DNA of 64,000 nt from Clarireedia homoeocarpa. Its lineage: Eukaryota; Ascomycota; Leotiomycetes; Helotiales; Rutstroemiaceae. The stretch spans positions 868,001-932,000 of the forward strand of contig LNKV01000005.1 of assembly GCA_001465935.1 (NCBI GenBank), given 5' to 3'. Below the pieces are notes generated by a model, which saw only the letters and a list, made by a program, of their open reading frames with translations, was not told the origin of the DNA and made no database searches. Position numbers and translations under genes: made by a program. Below are positions 47,553 through 57,819 of this stretch, piece after piece (position 1 is the first letter of the stretch; the number at the start of each line of letters is the position of its first letter).

Positions 47553-48790
47553 ACAGGAGGTTGTATAGTTTGTACGACGTGCTGTATGTATCATGAACAT
47601 GCAAATCATGTGAGAATTCACTTCGTATCGTATCAATTGGCTTCTTACCCTGCCTACCTACTATTCGAGCCATCTACCAATATCATTCCTAGCCGCCGTT
47701 ACGTTGCATTGTTTCGGTTCGCCTTTCTCTTCTACTTTTCTTTTCTTTTCTTTTGCTTTTCTTTTCCCTTTCCCCCCCTTTTTTTCTTATTTCCAAAAAG
47801 GACATTGTATCTGAATATCACCTACCCTATTACTACACCTTTTTTTACCACTATGACAAAGCACCTTCGTACACTACAGCGCAAAAAACCAATTCCATTA
47901 CTCAGATATTTTCGTACACCGCTCTGCCATGCCATGCCTTTGCCACGCCTTTCCTTTCCCAAGCAGCCGGAATGGAACTGCAGACGCGGCGGCGGCGGGG
48001 CAACGCAAGTAGCTACAGTAGCTCGCTGCAGTGCACATACCACACCTCGTGGCTTTCGGGCTGTGAGTGAGCGAGGTCGATGTTCTGTTCCTCGGCACTT
48101 CATGCAGCGAGCCGCTTTGCGTGCTAGGCTAGGCTACCAAGCTACAGTAAGTTCATGAATCGAGTGAGCAAACAACGTGCTTTGGAAGCGAGAGGCAAAG
48201 GGGTTGCGGAGTGTGAGGCAGGGAGGGGGAGAGGGAGAAGATAGGTACTCTTGGGTAAGTGAGTGAGTGCGTTGTACGATTTGCGGACATACACCCAGGA
48301 CGATATGAATTGTTTGGTTGGATAGGTGGTAGATATAAGTATGTTAATTTATAGGAATAGTATCTATCATTTTATGTCTATTGCGTGTCGATCAGGTCTA
48401 ACCCATTACATGTGTACATGTACACATCTGGCAATAAAGCGGATATACTAAGAACAATAGTCATGTCACATGGCTTGCAAGATGCCAAACGAAGCAAGCC
48501 ATCCCGTGAAGTCCTGCATAAATACAAAATGAGGGGTGAGAATTGCATCTCACCTCACCTCATCGATCCGTCGGATCCTGCTTGTCCTGACGAACAGTCA
48601 GAATTGCCTCCTCCTCCTCCTCCTCCTTCCACATCTCATCTCCCATTTCCATCCACCGCCATCCGCGCTCCGGGATACTACATTGCGATCGTATCCATTC
48701 CTACCATTCCGTTGAATCCGATCCGATCTAGGCCCCCCCCCTCGCATTCTTCCGTCAGCGTGAGCGCGCGCACAGAAGACTTACCCTGTA

Positions 48791-48825
48791 AGTATGTATG
48801 TATGTATATGTATGTAGTATGTATG
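48791..48825 (+). repeat. (GTAT)n microsatellite
   Basis: GTAT repeats with two interruptions. Confidence 0.8.
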
Positions 48826-49023
48826 CAAAGCGAAGTACAGTAAGCTCGGAGAAAAAAAAACCGCACACAACAAACTCTAAATCAACTCAACTCATCCTCA
48901 TACTCAATTCAACATCTCATGTCAGCCCATCAAAAAGTCAAGGACAGGTTTCCTAACATCCGAACTCCCGTCCCGCGCGTCCTCGTTTAGAATGTCATCG
49001 GCTGGGGTGAGGTGAGGATTACT

Positions 49024-49076
49024 ATATATACACACACATACACACATACATACACACACACACATACGCACACAGT
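49024..49076 (+). repeat. (AC)n/(AT)n microsatellite
   Basis: Alternating CA dinucleotides broken by TA steps over about 50 bp. Confidence 0.85.
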
Positions 49077-50765
49077 ATATCGGCCGAGTCTCATGATAAG
49101 CTGACCAGCTCCATACATCAGCTTTTATACATTTGCATGTGTACATCCAGACGTGCATGCATACATAGCCGATATACCTACCTTATTTTCTTTTTGTTTC
49201 GTTTCTTTTCGTTTCGGTGAGTGTGACATCGGTACAGTACTGGTCTCCGATCAGCTTTCTATCGCCGATACTATTATATCCGACGAAAGTTACTCATCTG
49301 CATTCGTCAGCCGCGGGGGCGCAGGACAGGAAAAAGTTTGCTTCACCGTCCTCGCTGTCTTCGCATCAGGCGGAAAGTTCTGCATGCTGCGTACGACTCT
49401 GCGTCGGCGTTGGGGCTGTGAAATCTCTCTCGCTGTCGGTCGTTCAGCGGTCCCCTTCCCCCCCTTCCCCTCCCCCCCCCTAAGTTCGATCTCTCCGTGG
49501 CAATATCCTCCTCCCCTGTTCCATACTCGATCGCGCCCTCGTCAATCTCATCCATCTGGAATAAGCTATAGGGGCTGTCTGTATATTAGATTCGTATAAG
49601 TCGGTGTAGATTACCATGGGATAAATTATCTGTATTTTACTACTGCCCTCGGAGATGGCACTCTATTCAGGGAAGGGGGAGTGGGGACGACGAGTCGGCA
49701 CTTGGCCGCCACGATACGGGATTAGAGAGTTTGGGCAGTGCAGTGGCGACCACCATATGCATGTCTGCAGGAGATTGGCGGTAGGCAAACTTCGGTTTGC
49801 GGCTGCCTTGTCTGGACGTGTGACGGGGGGGTTGACGGACGCCTTTCTTGGCCGTGAGCTAGGCAGGCATATTCAAGAAAGTAGTACAGTAGATTGTGAT
49901 GTGCAAGTTAGATTGGTGAGTGATATATGTTTGTATGAGTAACTTATATACGAAGATGGAGATGATATGCAAGTAGTCTGCTCTTTGGATCATGTTTCTC
50001 CGCATGTCTCTGTTGAGAGTTTGGCTGTTGCCTGCTCGGTATATATACTTCGTATGTATAGGAAAAAGGCCGCGGGGTTATATCCACTTGAAGCAAACGC
50101 AAACGTAATGCATTAGTTAGGTGCATTGATTAGTTTACTCCTCCTGTACGGAATGTAATCACATATCTTCGCACATACCATTCTCCAACCACAAGACGAA
50201 GAATACGGTAAAGTATCGCGTGAGACAAGAATATTAATCATTCGGCTGCTTAAAAAGAATCTCTATCTAATATCTCGACAATGAAATTACTATCATCTGG
50301 ATCTACCAACTCTTTGATCGCTGTTCAAAGCAAACAATATATCATCTCACCATAACTCAACTAACCAAATAGCCTCGTCTCCCTATTCTAGAAAAGCAGC
50401 CCTCTCTCGGTGTTTTGAAACAAAGCTTCCTTCCGCTATCTCCGTGCTAGAATTTCATGAAAAGCCGCAATCTGATCGTGTCTCTGCAGAATGTAGGAAA
50501 TATAAGTACATGAAAAAGAAACTACCGTCAACATGGATACCAATTCCAATGAACATAGAATTGACTCACTCTGCCACTCTCAACACATGGGTTTAATCTC
50601 CCGCCTCGGCTTGATCATTCACTGTGCTTTCCGCGCGCCATCACCACATCCACCATTCTCCATGCGCTCTCTTGTAGTCTTCATCCAATTCTCCTTGAAC
50701 CCTAATCCTCTTCCCCACTATCAACGGCACCTCTTCACCACCTCACCACTCCACCCCACCACCCT

Positions 50766-51514
50766 CTACAAAAACCACCCCACAACCCCCACTACACCCA
50801 CCAACACCTCCACCATCCCCGCCATCCCCAACCCCAGCCCCCTCGTCGCCGCACCTCTAAAGCTCTCCGGCGTCGTACTCTCCGTCGCGCCCGCCTCCCC
50901 GCTATTGCTATTGCTATTCTCTCCACTCTCCGCATTCTCATTCTGCTCTCCACTATTCTCATTTTGCTTCTGATTCTCGCTCTCGGTCTTCTTCCCCGCA
51001 TCGCTCAAGCCCGAATTATCCGACTGCTTACCAGCTTCCGAATTCGAGTTATCCCCCCCAGCACCAGCAGTCTTTTGGGGACCGTTGCTTCCCGCGCTGC
51101 TACATGTAGTGTAGAGAATGGTTTTTGGCGCGCCGGGGGAGATGGCTGGGTAGGTGCGTGTGCAGGGACTGTGGGATTGGTTGTTAGCTTGCATATCTAT
51201 TTTTATATGTATATATCTGTTCTGCTCTCTTCTGATCTTCTGCTCAGAGAGAGAGAAAAAAGAGAGAACGCGCAGAGTAAGGTAGTGTATAAAACCGAAA
51301 GCACAAACCAATCTGTAATAGTAAAAGTCGTAGATTCAGTAATAGTGTAAGTGTGATCACCGTGAACGAGCTCAGTCGACGACGGACAGACGGTAGTGAG
51401 CGCAGTGACGACTTCGGTGGTGTAGACGATATGGGGGGAATTTGCGAGGACCGAAGTTGCGGAGAGGAGAAGAGGGATGGAGAGGTAGAGGGAGGTATGG
51501 GGTGAATTGCGCAT
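50766..51514 (-). CDS. Secreted GPI-anchored cell-wall-type protein
   Basis: Spliced as complement(50766-51168, 51309-51514), 202 residues; the 140-nt intron rejoins TITDCPCTRTYP in phase. Residues 1-25 are a signal peptide (MRNSPHTSLYLSIPLLLSAT). The segment TEVVTALTTVCPSSTELVHG followed by a T-rich stretch and CPC is typical of fungal GPI-anchored Ser/Thr-rich wall proteins. The centre is Asn/Ser/Glu/Gly-rich and hydrophilic. The last 30 residues are hydrophobic (GLGLGMAGMVEVLVGVVGVV), fitting a GPI attachment signal with the cleavage site near the Ser/Gly before it. It probably sits at the wall or plasma membrane. Exact role unknown. Confidence 0.82.
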
Positions 51515-52734
51515 CTTGAGAGCTTGGATAGCTAGTCGTTAAAGTTGGGGGTAGGTCGAGATGGGTTGAGATGTGAGTATGTGTGCGGTCGTTCAGATAT
51601 GATATGGTATGTAGAAGAAGGTTATTACTTGCAGTTGGAGAACGAATGCATACGTCTGCAAGTACTGTACCTAGCCTGAATAACGAGCGTTCAGTATAAC
51701 GAATGTAAAGTTTGAATAGACGGACTGTGAAAAGTCGAGCCGAAGACAGATAAATTCAGTCAAGACATCGAATAAAAGAACGACTGAAGAGAAATATCAG
51801 GAGCAACTGAGAGCGCAAAAGAAAAAAATGGCTGGGCACCCTACTTAAGCATTGTCTAGGTAATTTCCCTCATTCCCCCTTCGTTCGAGCACCAACTCAT
51901 AACTCTCACGTCGGCAGCTAAGATTATTTGCAGCAATTTTCTAGCAAAATCCTACATTAGATGTTTGGCACATTCCTTAATGTGGGTTGTTTATTCTCCC
52001 GGAATGCTGCAAACCAGCCACTCACGTGTAAGCGATAGAGGATTGGATCACTTGTGATTCTCTACTTCGAAAGCTGATACTTCTCTCTACTTTATATGTA
52101 AATCGAACTATTATTCTGCTTCTGGGCGCTCTTGAGAGGGAAATCAATACCATGGTTAAGAATAAGAGGCGCGTCTATAATAGAGACACTGACAAGAATT
52201 TGGAAATGTTCTTTGAAGCCCAAGATATCTATCGGGTAAGGGAGACAGAGAAACAGCAGCACTTGACCAAGAGAGATTTAGAAATTATCTTGTAACTGAT
52301 GGAAGACTGGTAGGTCTCAGTGCTGCTTCATATAGCTGACCAGCCAATGCAGCCGCTCTCAGGAATAGCAGTGTTTTGCTTCTCTGTCGTGCAGATTTCC
52401 ACACAGCTAGCAAATTACAGCATGACACAAACTCTTCGTGGCCTCGTTGCCAATCTATTTCGATCATAGATTCACTCAGCTGTCAGAATCAAGAATTCTG
52501 GTGGAAAACAACAAGACGACCGAAGTACACGCTTGTGCAGACACCATTGGCTCACGCTCGAGGAATACGTCGACTGCGAAGCTGCGTCTCCATGTAGCCG
52601 TACTCATATCGAAGCATAAATCAAATCTTTACGCTTCTGTCCTCAAACGCTATGAATGATATTCACAGCAGTGTGGAAGAGCTCTCATACGGGCTATTGG
52701 ACATCGCAGGTCACACATAGTTACCTATAGCTGT
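51515..52734. other. Upstream region of the GPI protein gene
   Basis: About 1.2 kb. A short ORF from an ATG near 52153 (MVKNKRRVYNRDTDKNLEMF) has a hydrophilic sequence of unknown origin. Nothing else recognisable. Confidence 0.35.
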
Positions 52735-53640
52735 CCTCTTCGAAAGTTATGACCAAGGTGCGTTTGCAGACGACCCGAAGTCCCTACCGCCAGTCTTCGT
52801 GGGATCCTTAGGCTACATATTCATTGCCAACTATTGGGATAACTCACTAGCGCATTGGCTCGATATCGGATTGCATATGCAACGGCAGACAATCACTTGT
52901 TTTGCTGAATATTCTTACTCTTCAATGCTTATACCGTCTATCGTTACTTGCTGGTGTCAAGATACTGCTTATTCACCAATTGTGAGTGGAACATAACTCC
53001 TTGAAAATACTGCCAAGTTGTTGACTCTTCTAGCTCCTTGAGTAAGCAGGATATAGCTCTGTAATTCAGAACAGTCTTCTAGGCGACCTGAACACGATCA
53101 GCATCATAGGCACATTTTTGTCGGCTCAGATTGTTGATCGCTTTGGACGTCGAAACTGTGTCACATGGAGGGCTTTGGTCAATTCCTGGTAAATTTTATT
53201 GCTCCCTGCATATCCATATGTAGTCGGCAGACGTAGGCCGCCAGAAGCAAAGGAAATCGCACCGATGGCTGTTCCTATGCGTTTTCTCTCCAATCTTTGC
53301 TATGCCGCAACTTGGGGCCCGGGTACGAATTGCAAATCGGTTACAAATGAAAGACGCCTTTAATTGAATGAATTTGCAAGTAGCTTCTACAATGCGCATA
53401 AAAGTGTTCTCTTGAGCCTAAGGAAATGGACATGGTATCACAAGCTGGGCCATTGGGGTTGGCTGGACAGTTCTCGTCAATCCAATAATGTCCACTGTCC
53501 TTGGAAATCGGGCATCCTTCTTGTTTGCCGAATCAAATCTCCTTGGAATTCCAATCGCGTTCTTCTTCTACTCCAACACAGCTCATTGTCCACTCGAATC
53601 AACTGATGCCATGTTCTCCGCAGGGTCAACTTTATAAGCG
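52735..53640 (+). pseudogene. Degenerate MFS sugar-transporter pseudogene
   Basis: Pieces of a major facilitator superfamily sugar transporter appear in order but in different frames. Near 52735 is AVLFESYDQGAF, resembling the TM1 block with YDQG. Near 53090-53165 is ISIIGTFLSAQIVDRFGRRN, with the RxGRR-type loop signature after TM2. Near 53448-53640 is VNPIMSTVLGNRASFLFAES then LLGIPIAFFFY and PLESTDAMF, the last TM and the LEEID-like end. Stops and frameshifts separate the pieces and the TM3-TM11 region is missing or unrecognisable, since the span is too short for a 1.5 kb gene. Family call is by motif recognition only. Confidence 0.6.
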
Positions 53641-54206
53641 AATAGAGATCTCGTGTCAGGCGACTGCAGATGGTGGACTTTTCCCACAGAGCACTGGCAA
53701 GTCCTAAACGGCACCACTGTCGGCAAGAGAATGCGGCGAGATCGAAGGCCCAAGTCTGTGTCTGTAAAAGCGAACAATCTCGTTCGTACCTTCTCGTGAC
53801 GGACTCAGGTCAAAGGCACGATAACCGAGATTCTCGCGCTGGTGTCTCAATTAAGAAACCGAGAATATTTGCCGCAAGTGAATCACGTCGCTCATGACCC
53901 CAGAAGTGACAAATAAAGTTGTTGATCTACAGTTAGAGTTGCTGATCGCAACAATTAAAGTTGATTATTGGAGTTGGTATGTGCGTTCGGCCTTTCCACC
54001 ACTTTGAGTAAGACATTTGGTCCACAGCTTTTTAACGACGGCTCTCCGATGATAAACGAGAGGCAAGATGCCGCTGCTATCGCAGTAATGTTGAGCCGGG
54101 TGAAAGGAAGGGGTTTGAACAAGCGTGCACGTCGGCGAAGTTCCGAATTGCCTCAACTCTGAATGGAAAGATTTTTTTCTTATCGTGCTGTTCTGCTTGC
54201 GTTCTT

Positions 54207-54261
54207 AGTATAGTAGGTATAGTAGGTATAGTAGGTATAGTAGGTATAGTAGGTATAGTAG
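54207..54261 (+). repeat. 9-nt minisatellite TAGTAGGTA
   Basis: Six nearly perfect 9-nt units. Confidence 0.9.
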
Positions 54262-54295
54262 TAATGAACGAAGAAGGCGACTTCGGATATAGATG

Positions 54296-54332
54296 TTACT
54301 GTACAAAGTCCTTTGTACAAAGTCCTTTGTAA
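54296..54332 (+). repeat. Short direct/inverted repeat TTTGTACAAAGTCC
   Basis: Two or three copies of an AAAGTCCTTTGTAC unit, which contains the palindrome TTGTACAA. Confidence 0.75.
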
Positions 54333-54810
54333 GTCAAGGAGGAATTCGAAGTTGTCTTGATAGAAAGTAAATACTTCCGAAGTACAAACAACGCAAAGGT
54401 AATAATGACCTCAACTTCACGTGGTGTTGCAACTTTCCGCGCCGCCTTGGCGCGTCAAATTGGTCCCTGGTGCCTGGAAGCTAAACTATTCGGGGATAGT
54501 GCATCCCACTTTATGCTCTGAGTAGACGGGCTCTGGAATCTCATGGCCGTCGTCTGCGCTTACTGACAAGCTGTTGATGGAAAGGGGAGAAGGCCATTAG
54601 CCCGTTTGGGAAGTGTCGCATTCGGATGGAGTTTGGATTCTTGGTACTCCCGTGCTGTAGGTACGTACAGTACTAAGCACGGTGGACTAAGCACTGTGGA
54701 CTAAGCACTGTGTATGTGTACTACTTCGTACTAAGCGCTTCGTACCGACTTACCGACTCCCCGAATTGCCTCCGGATTACCTTTCTCGTGGTTTGGGAAA
54801 GCGTCCTCGG

Positions 54811-54860
54811 TGCTCTTGAATTTCATTGCATTCTGCTCTTGAATTTCATTGCATTCTGCT
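54811..54860 (+). repeat. Direct duplication of a 25-nt unit
   Basis: TGCTCTTGAATTTCATTGCA followed by TTC occurs twice in immediate succession. Confidence 0.9.
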
Positions 54861-55197
54861 CCTGAGGGGCTTGCCATCACTGCCATCACTACCATCGCTG
54901 CCGTGACTGCCAAGAGAACTTCATCTCATAGTCATCCAATCTTCAAGTTACAGTGGCTTTCCCCATGGCCAGTTCCTGCACCTCCCTCGCCCGCCTTCTG
55001 CCTGGGTGGAAATTAAAAATACCTTACCAGCCATATGCGATAGCTCCATTGGGCAAGAGTCTGTGAGCTCGCTTCACTGCCGCTTGCCATGATTCGATGG
55101 TTTGGTGAGATTTCATTTGCCCGCAGGATAATGCTAACGTTAAGCACCATGCTAGTGCGCTCATCTCGGGGATGACTGACAGGGTCAAAGAAAGGGC

Positions 55198-55256
55198 GGT
55201 TGAGCAACTGGGACGACTGGGACGACTGGGACACCTGGGACAACTGGGACAATAGG
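55198..55256 (+). repeat. (CTGGGACGA)n 9-nt repeat
   Basis: About five degenerate copies of a 9-nt unit with GGGAC core, about 220 bp upstream of the next gene. Confidence 0.85.
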
Positions 55257-55469
55257 GCTACGATGGTAACGGTGCATCCTCGGCCTTTAAATATCGTCGC
55301 ATTCCCTTCACTTTTGAACTTTTGATAATCCATCCCACTCACCGTCCTTCGTTCAACGTTCAAAAGCCAACGGCCGAAAGCTACCTAACCCGCCGGTAAC
55401 TTTATCACACTCTTTATTCAATCCATCACATTCGTTTCAACCAAGCCACCACCCAAATCTTTCGCAAAG

Positions 55470-56353
55470 ATGTACAAGTCAACCATCGCAGCTTTAACCC
55501 TCATGGGTATGGCTTCTGCTCAAGTTAGTGTTGTTAACCTCAATCTCCTTGGGTTCGACGACACCGGAAACCTCGTTGGTTCAGTTATCGCATCTGTAAG
55601 TTACTTCACAAACGACTTGAGCTGTCTACCGGGATCCTAACGAAGCGTTTCTAGGACAAAACTGCCACAACGTACTCCATCACCTGCAGTGGGACCGCCG
55701 CACCCGCAACAACCACCGGCTTCTACGAAGATTCTGATAATGACTGCGGTCTTCCTCCATCTTTCACCTTCACCCAAGGTCCTTCAACTCTCCAATACGC
55801 CTATGCCTACTCCGACTATGAGAGCGAGACCGCCTGGTCAACCTACTCAGCTTCCTCTATTTCTGCTCAAGAGTATGTATACACCCTTTGAGGTCAACAA
55901 CTTCATAACAACTTCAACCGAACTAATGGCTAATACTATTTTAGGTCATTCCTTGTTGGGTGTGTGATCACGGACAGCTCCCTTGGTCTTTGTAGCGCAA
56001 CTGATGCTGGAAACTACGGTGTCTCATCTTTCTCTTCTGTCATAACTACTTCTTTCGATAACATCTACACCGAATTCACACCTGTTCCTGTCACCATCAC
56101 TGCTGGTGCCATCGGCAGTGCTGCCAACACTGCTACTGCAACCGCAAAATCCTCCGGCGCAAAGCCAACTGGTACATCTGGCTCAGCATCTGGCGCTTCT
56201 GCAGCATCCGGCGCTTCTGGTGCATCTGCGTCAAAAGCCTCCGCCACCGCCTCCTCATCCACCACTGTTTTGACTGCCGGTATGCCCATGGTTACTGCTA
56301 AGGCACAGTGGGTTGTTGGTGCCGCTGCTGTCATTGCTTACGCAGCTATGTAA
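55470..56353 (+). CDS. Secreted GPI-anchored protein, Ser/Ala-rich
   Basis: Spliced as 55470-55595, 55655-55872, 55945-56353; 250 residues, phases agree. Residues 1-17 are a signal peptide (MYKSTIAALTLMGMASA). The mature N-terminal domain has SVVNLNLLGFDDTGNLVGSV, SITCSGTAAP, NDCGLPPSFTF and VGCVITDSSLGLC, with spaced cysteines likely to form disulphides. A Ser/Ala/Gly/Thr-rich stalk follows (about 170-225). The tail AQWVVGAAAVIAYAAM is a typical GPI signal. The layout matches a fungal family often annotated as GPI-anchored cell wall or hypothetical secreted protein. A 5' UTR rich in CCA and ATC precedes the ATG. Confidence 0.88.
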
Positions 56354-56524
56354 AGCGATTTTGCGCCAAGGGGATATGATTGAATGTAATTAGCACGCGA
56401 TACATATGGTGTAAGAATTGGGGACTTCTGATTGCATATCGTCGCTTTTAGCGTTGAATTTGGGATGGACCGTTCATGAACTTCTGCATCATAAAAGAGT
56501 GGCATGATTTATATGAAGAACTAG

Positions 56525-57160
56525 GAAGATCCTTAAAAATTGATTCGAACTAAACAAACACCGGGTCCAGAATGTTCGTGTGATTTCTATACAATTTACT
56601 GTACTTGCGGCACAGCACCCTATTGCCGGGCTTTCCAACGCAGAAACGACACAACAAGCCGATGATACCAAAGAATAGTCGGGTACTCACATGCTCATAA
56701 TGTATCCCGTCCTCGACAAGTATTTGCAAAATATTGTTATATACTCAATAGAACAAGTAAGTATATCGCATTACTCCAGATCGGGGTTGTTACTTCTTCT
56801 GGCGTCGTAAGGCCAGGCCGCGACATTGTTACTGCAAGAGGGAGCGATTAGAAGATACTTAAAAATTGATTCAAACTAAACAAACACCGGGTCCAGAATG
56901 TTTGTATGATTTCTATACAATTTACTGTACTTGCGGCATAGCACCCTATTGCCGGGCTTTCCAACGCAGAAACGACACAACAAGCTGATGATACCAAAGA
57001 ATAGTCGGGTACTCATATGCTTATAATATATCCCGTCAAAATATTGTTATATACTCAATAGAACGAGTAAGTATATCGCATTATCTCAGATCGGGGTTGT
57101 TACTTCTTCTGGCGTCGTAAGGCCAGGCCGCGACATTGTTACTGCAAGGGGGAGCGATTA
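56525..57160. repeat. Tandem duplication (326 bp + 310 bp) with transition-type differences
   Basis: Copy 1 is 56525-56850 and copy 2 is 56851-57160. Copy 2 lacks 16 bases (CTCGACAAGTATTTGC) and otherwise differs almost only by C/T and G/A changes. On the - strand each copy keeps an acceptor-like CTTGCAG followed by an open stretch NNVAAWPYDARRSNNPDL ending in TAA (56831-56771 and 57141-57081), possibly an ancestral terminal exon. No upstream exon could be joined. Confidence 0.9.
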
Positions 57161-57819
57161 AAGTTACAGGACGATTGCCACGGGGAAACTTCAGACATAT
57201 TTGATACTTTCAAGGAACCAATAAGTCGTGGAGTCCAAGAAATTATAACATGCACCAGAGCTTTCCGAAACAATTGAAGGATCATTTACCACCTGGGGCA
57301 TTCAGGAAGTAAACACGAACCATACATCAATAGCAACATCTTCAAATAATACGTCTGCGCCTTACGGCCAGAGGTGTGATTAGCCTCGGAATAGACCACG
57401 GCCGAACATTATTTACAGAGTTGTGTGCTGGCCGCAGCAAGCACCGCCAGCGCCAGCCAGCGCCAGCCACGGTTTTTGCCATATCCGCGATCCGACTTAG
57501 TGGGCTGAACTAATTGATGATTTGTCGGCTTACCAAAGAAATCCCTATTCTTGTACTTGGTTTAAGGTTCTCACATTGGTAGGAATCGAATGGTACTGTA
57601 GTACAGTCATTGTGGCATTTCGGTTGGGTATTGAGATCATTTATGTTAGAGTGTTTTCTCTTCTATTCGTTCGTGTGTCTCATATCTCATTTACCCAACT
57701 TTTCTCTGAATTGTATTCGTTCATGAGCTGTCTTCTTTCTCCATTTCAGTCTTCGTTTTTCTCGACTCAAAACTGTCGCTTTTAAGACTGTACGACTTTT
57801 GAAACAACGAGTATTCAAT
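57161..57819. other. Intergenic region upstream of the DUF7053 gene
   Basis: About 660 bp with a small CCAGCGCCAG repeat near 57446-57469 and no supported ORF. It should hold the DUF7053 promoter. Confidence 0.45.

Larger units (their letters stand above)
38660..50765. other. Gene-poor, repeat-rich 12 kb region
   Basis: Between the RGS start and the next supported gene no ORF shows a recognisable domain. The stretch contains at least ten separate micro- or minisatellites, G-rich strand-asymmetric tracts, and many CT-rich and A/T runs. It does not look AT-rich, and I saw no transposase, reverse transcriptase or terminal repeats. Two weak gene candidates inside (41011-41289 and 45769-46143) are listed separately. 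It may contain long UTRs or noncoding RNAs, which cannot be judged from sequence. Confidence 0.6.

Noticed and set aside
47543..48158. 202-codon ORF (+)
   Set aside because: Built from CT-rich tracts giving Phe/Ser/Pro runs; no domain, likely chance.
38660..50765. tRNA or 5S rRNA genes in the gene-poor region
   Set aside because: I scanned for GGTTCGANTCC-type B boxes and 5S-like motifs by eye and found none with a matching A box or cloverleaf. A covariance-model search would be decisive.
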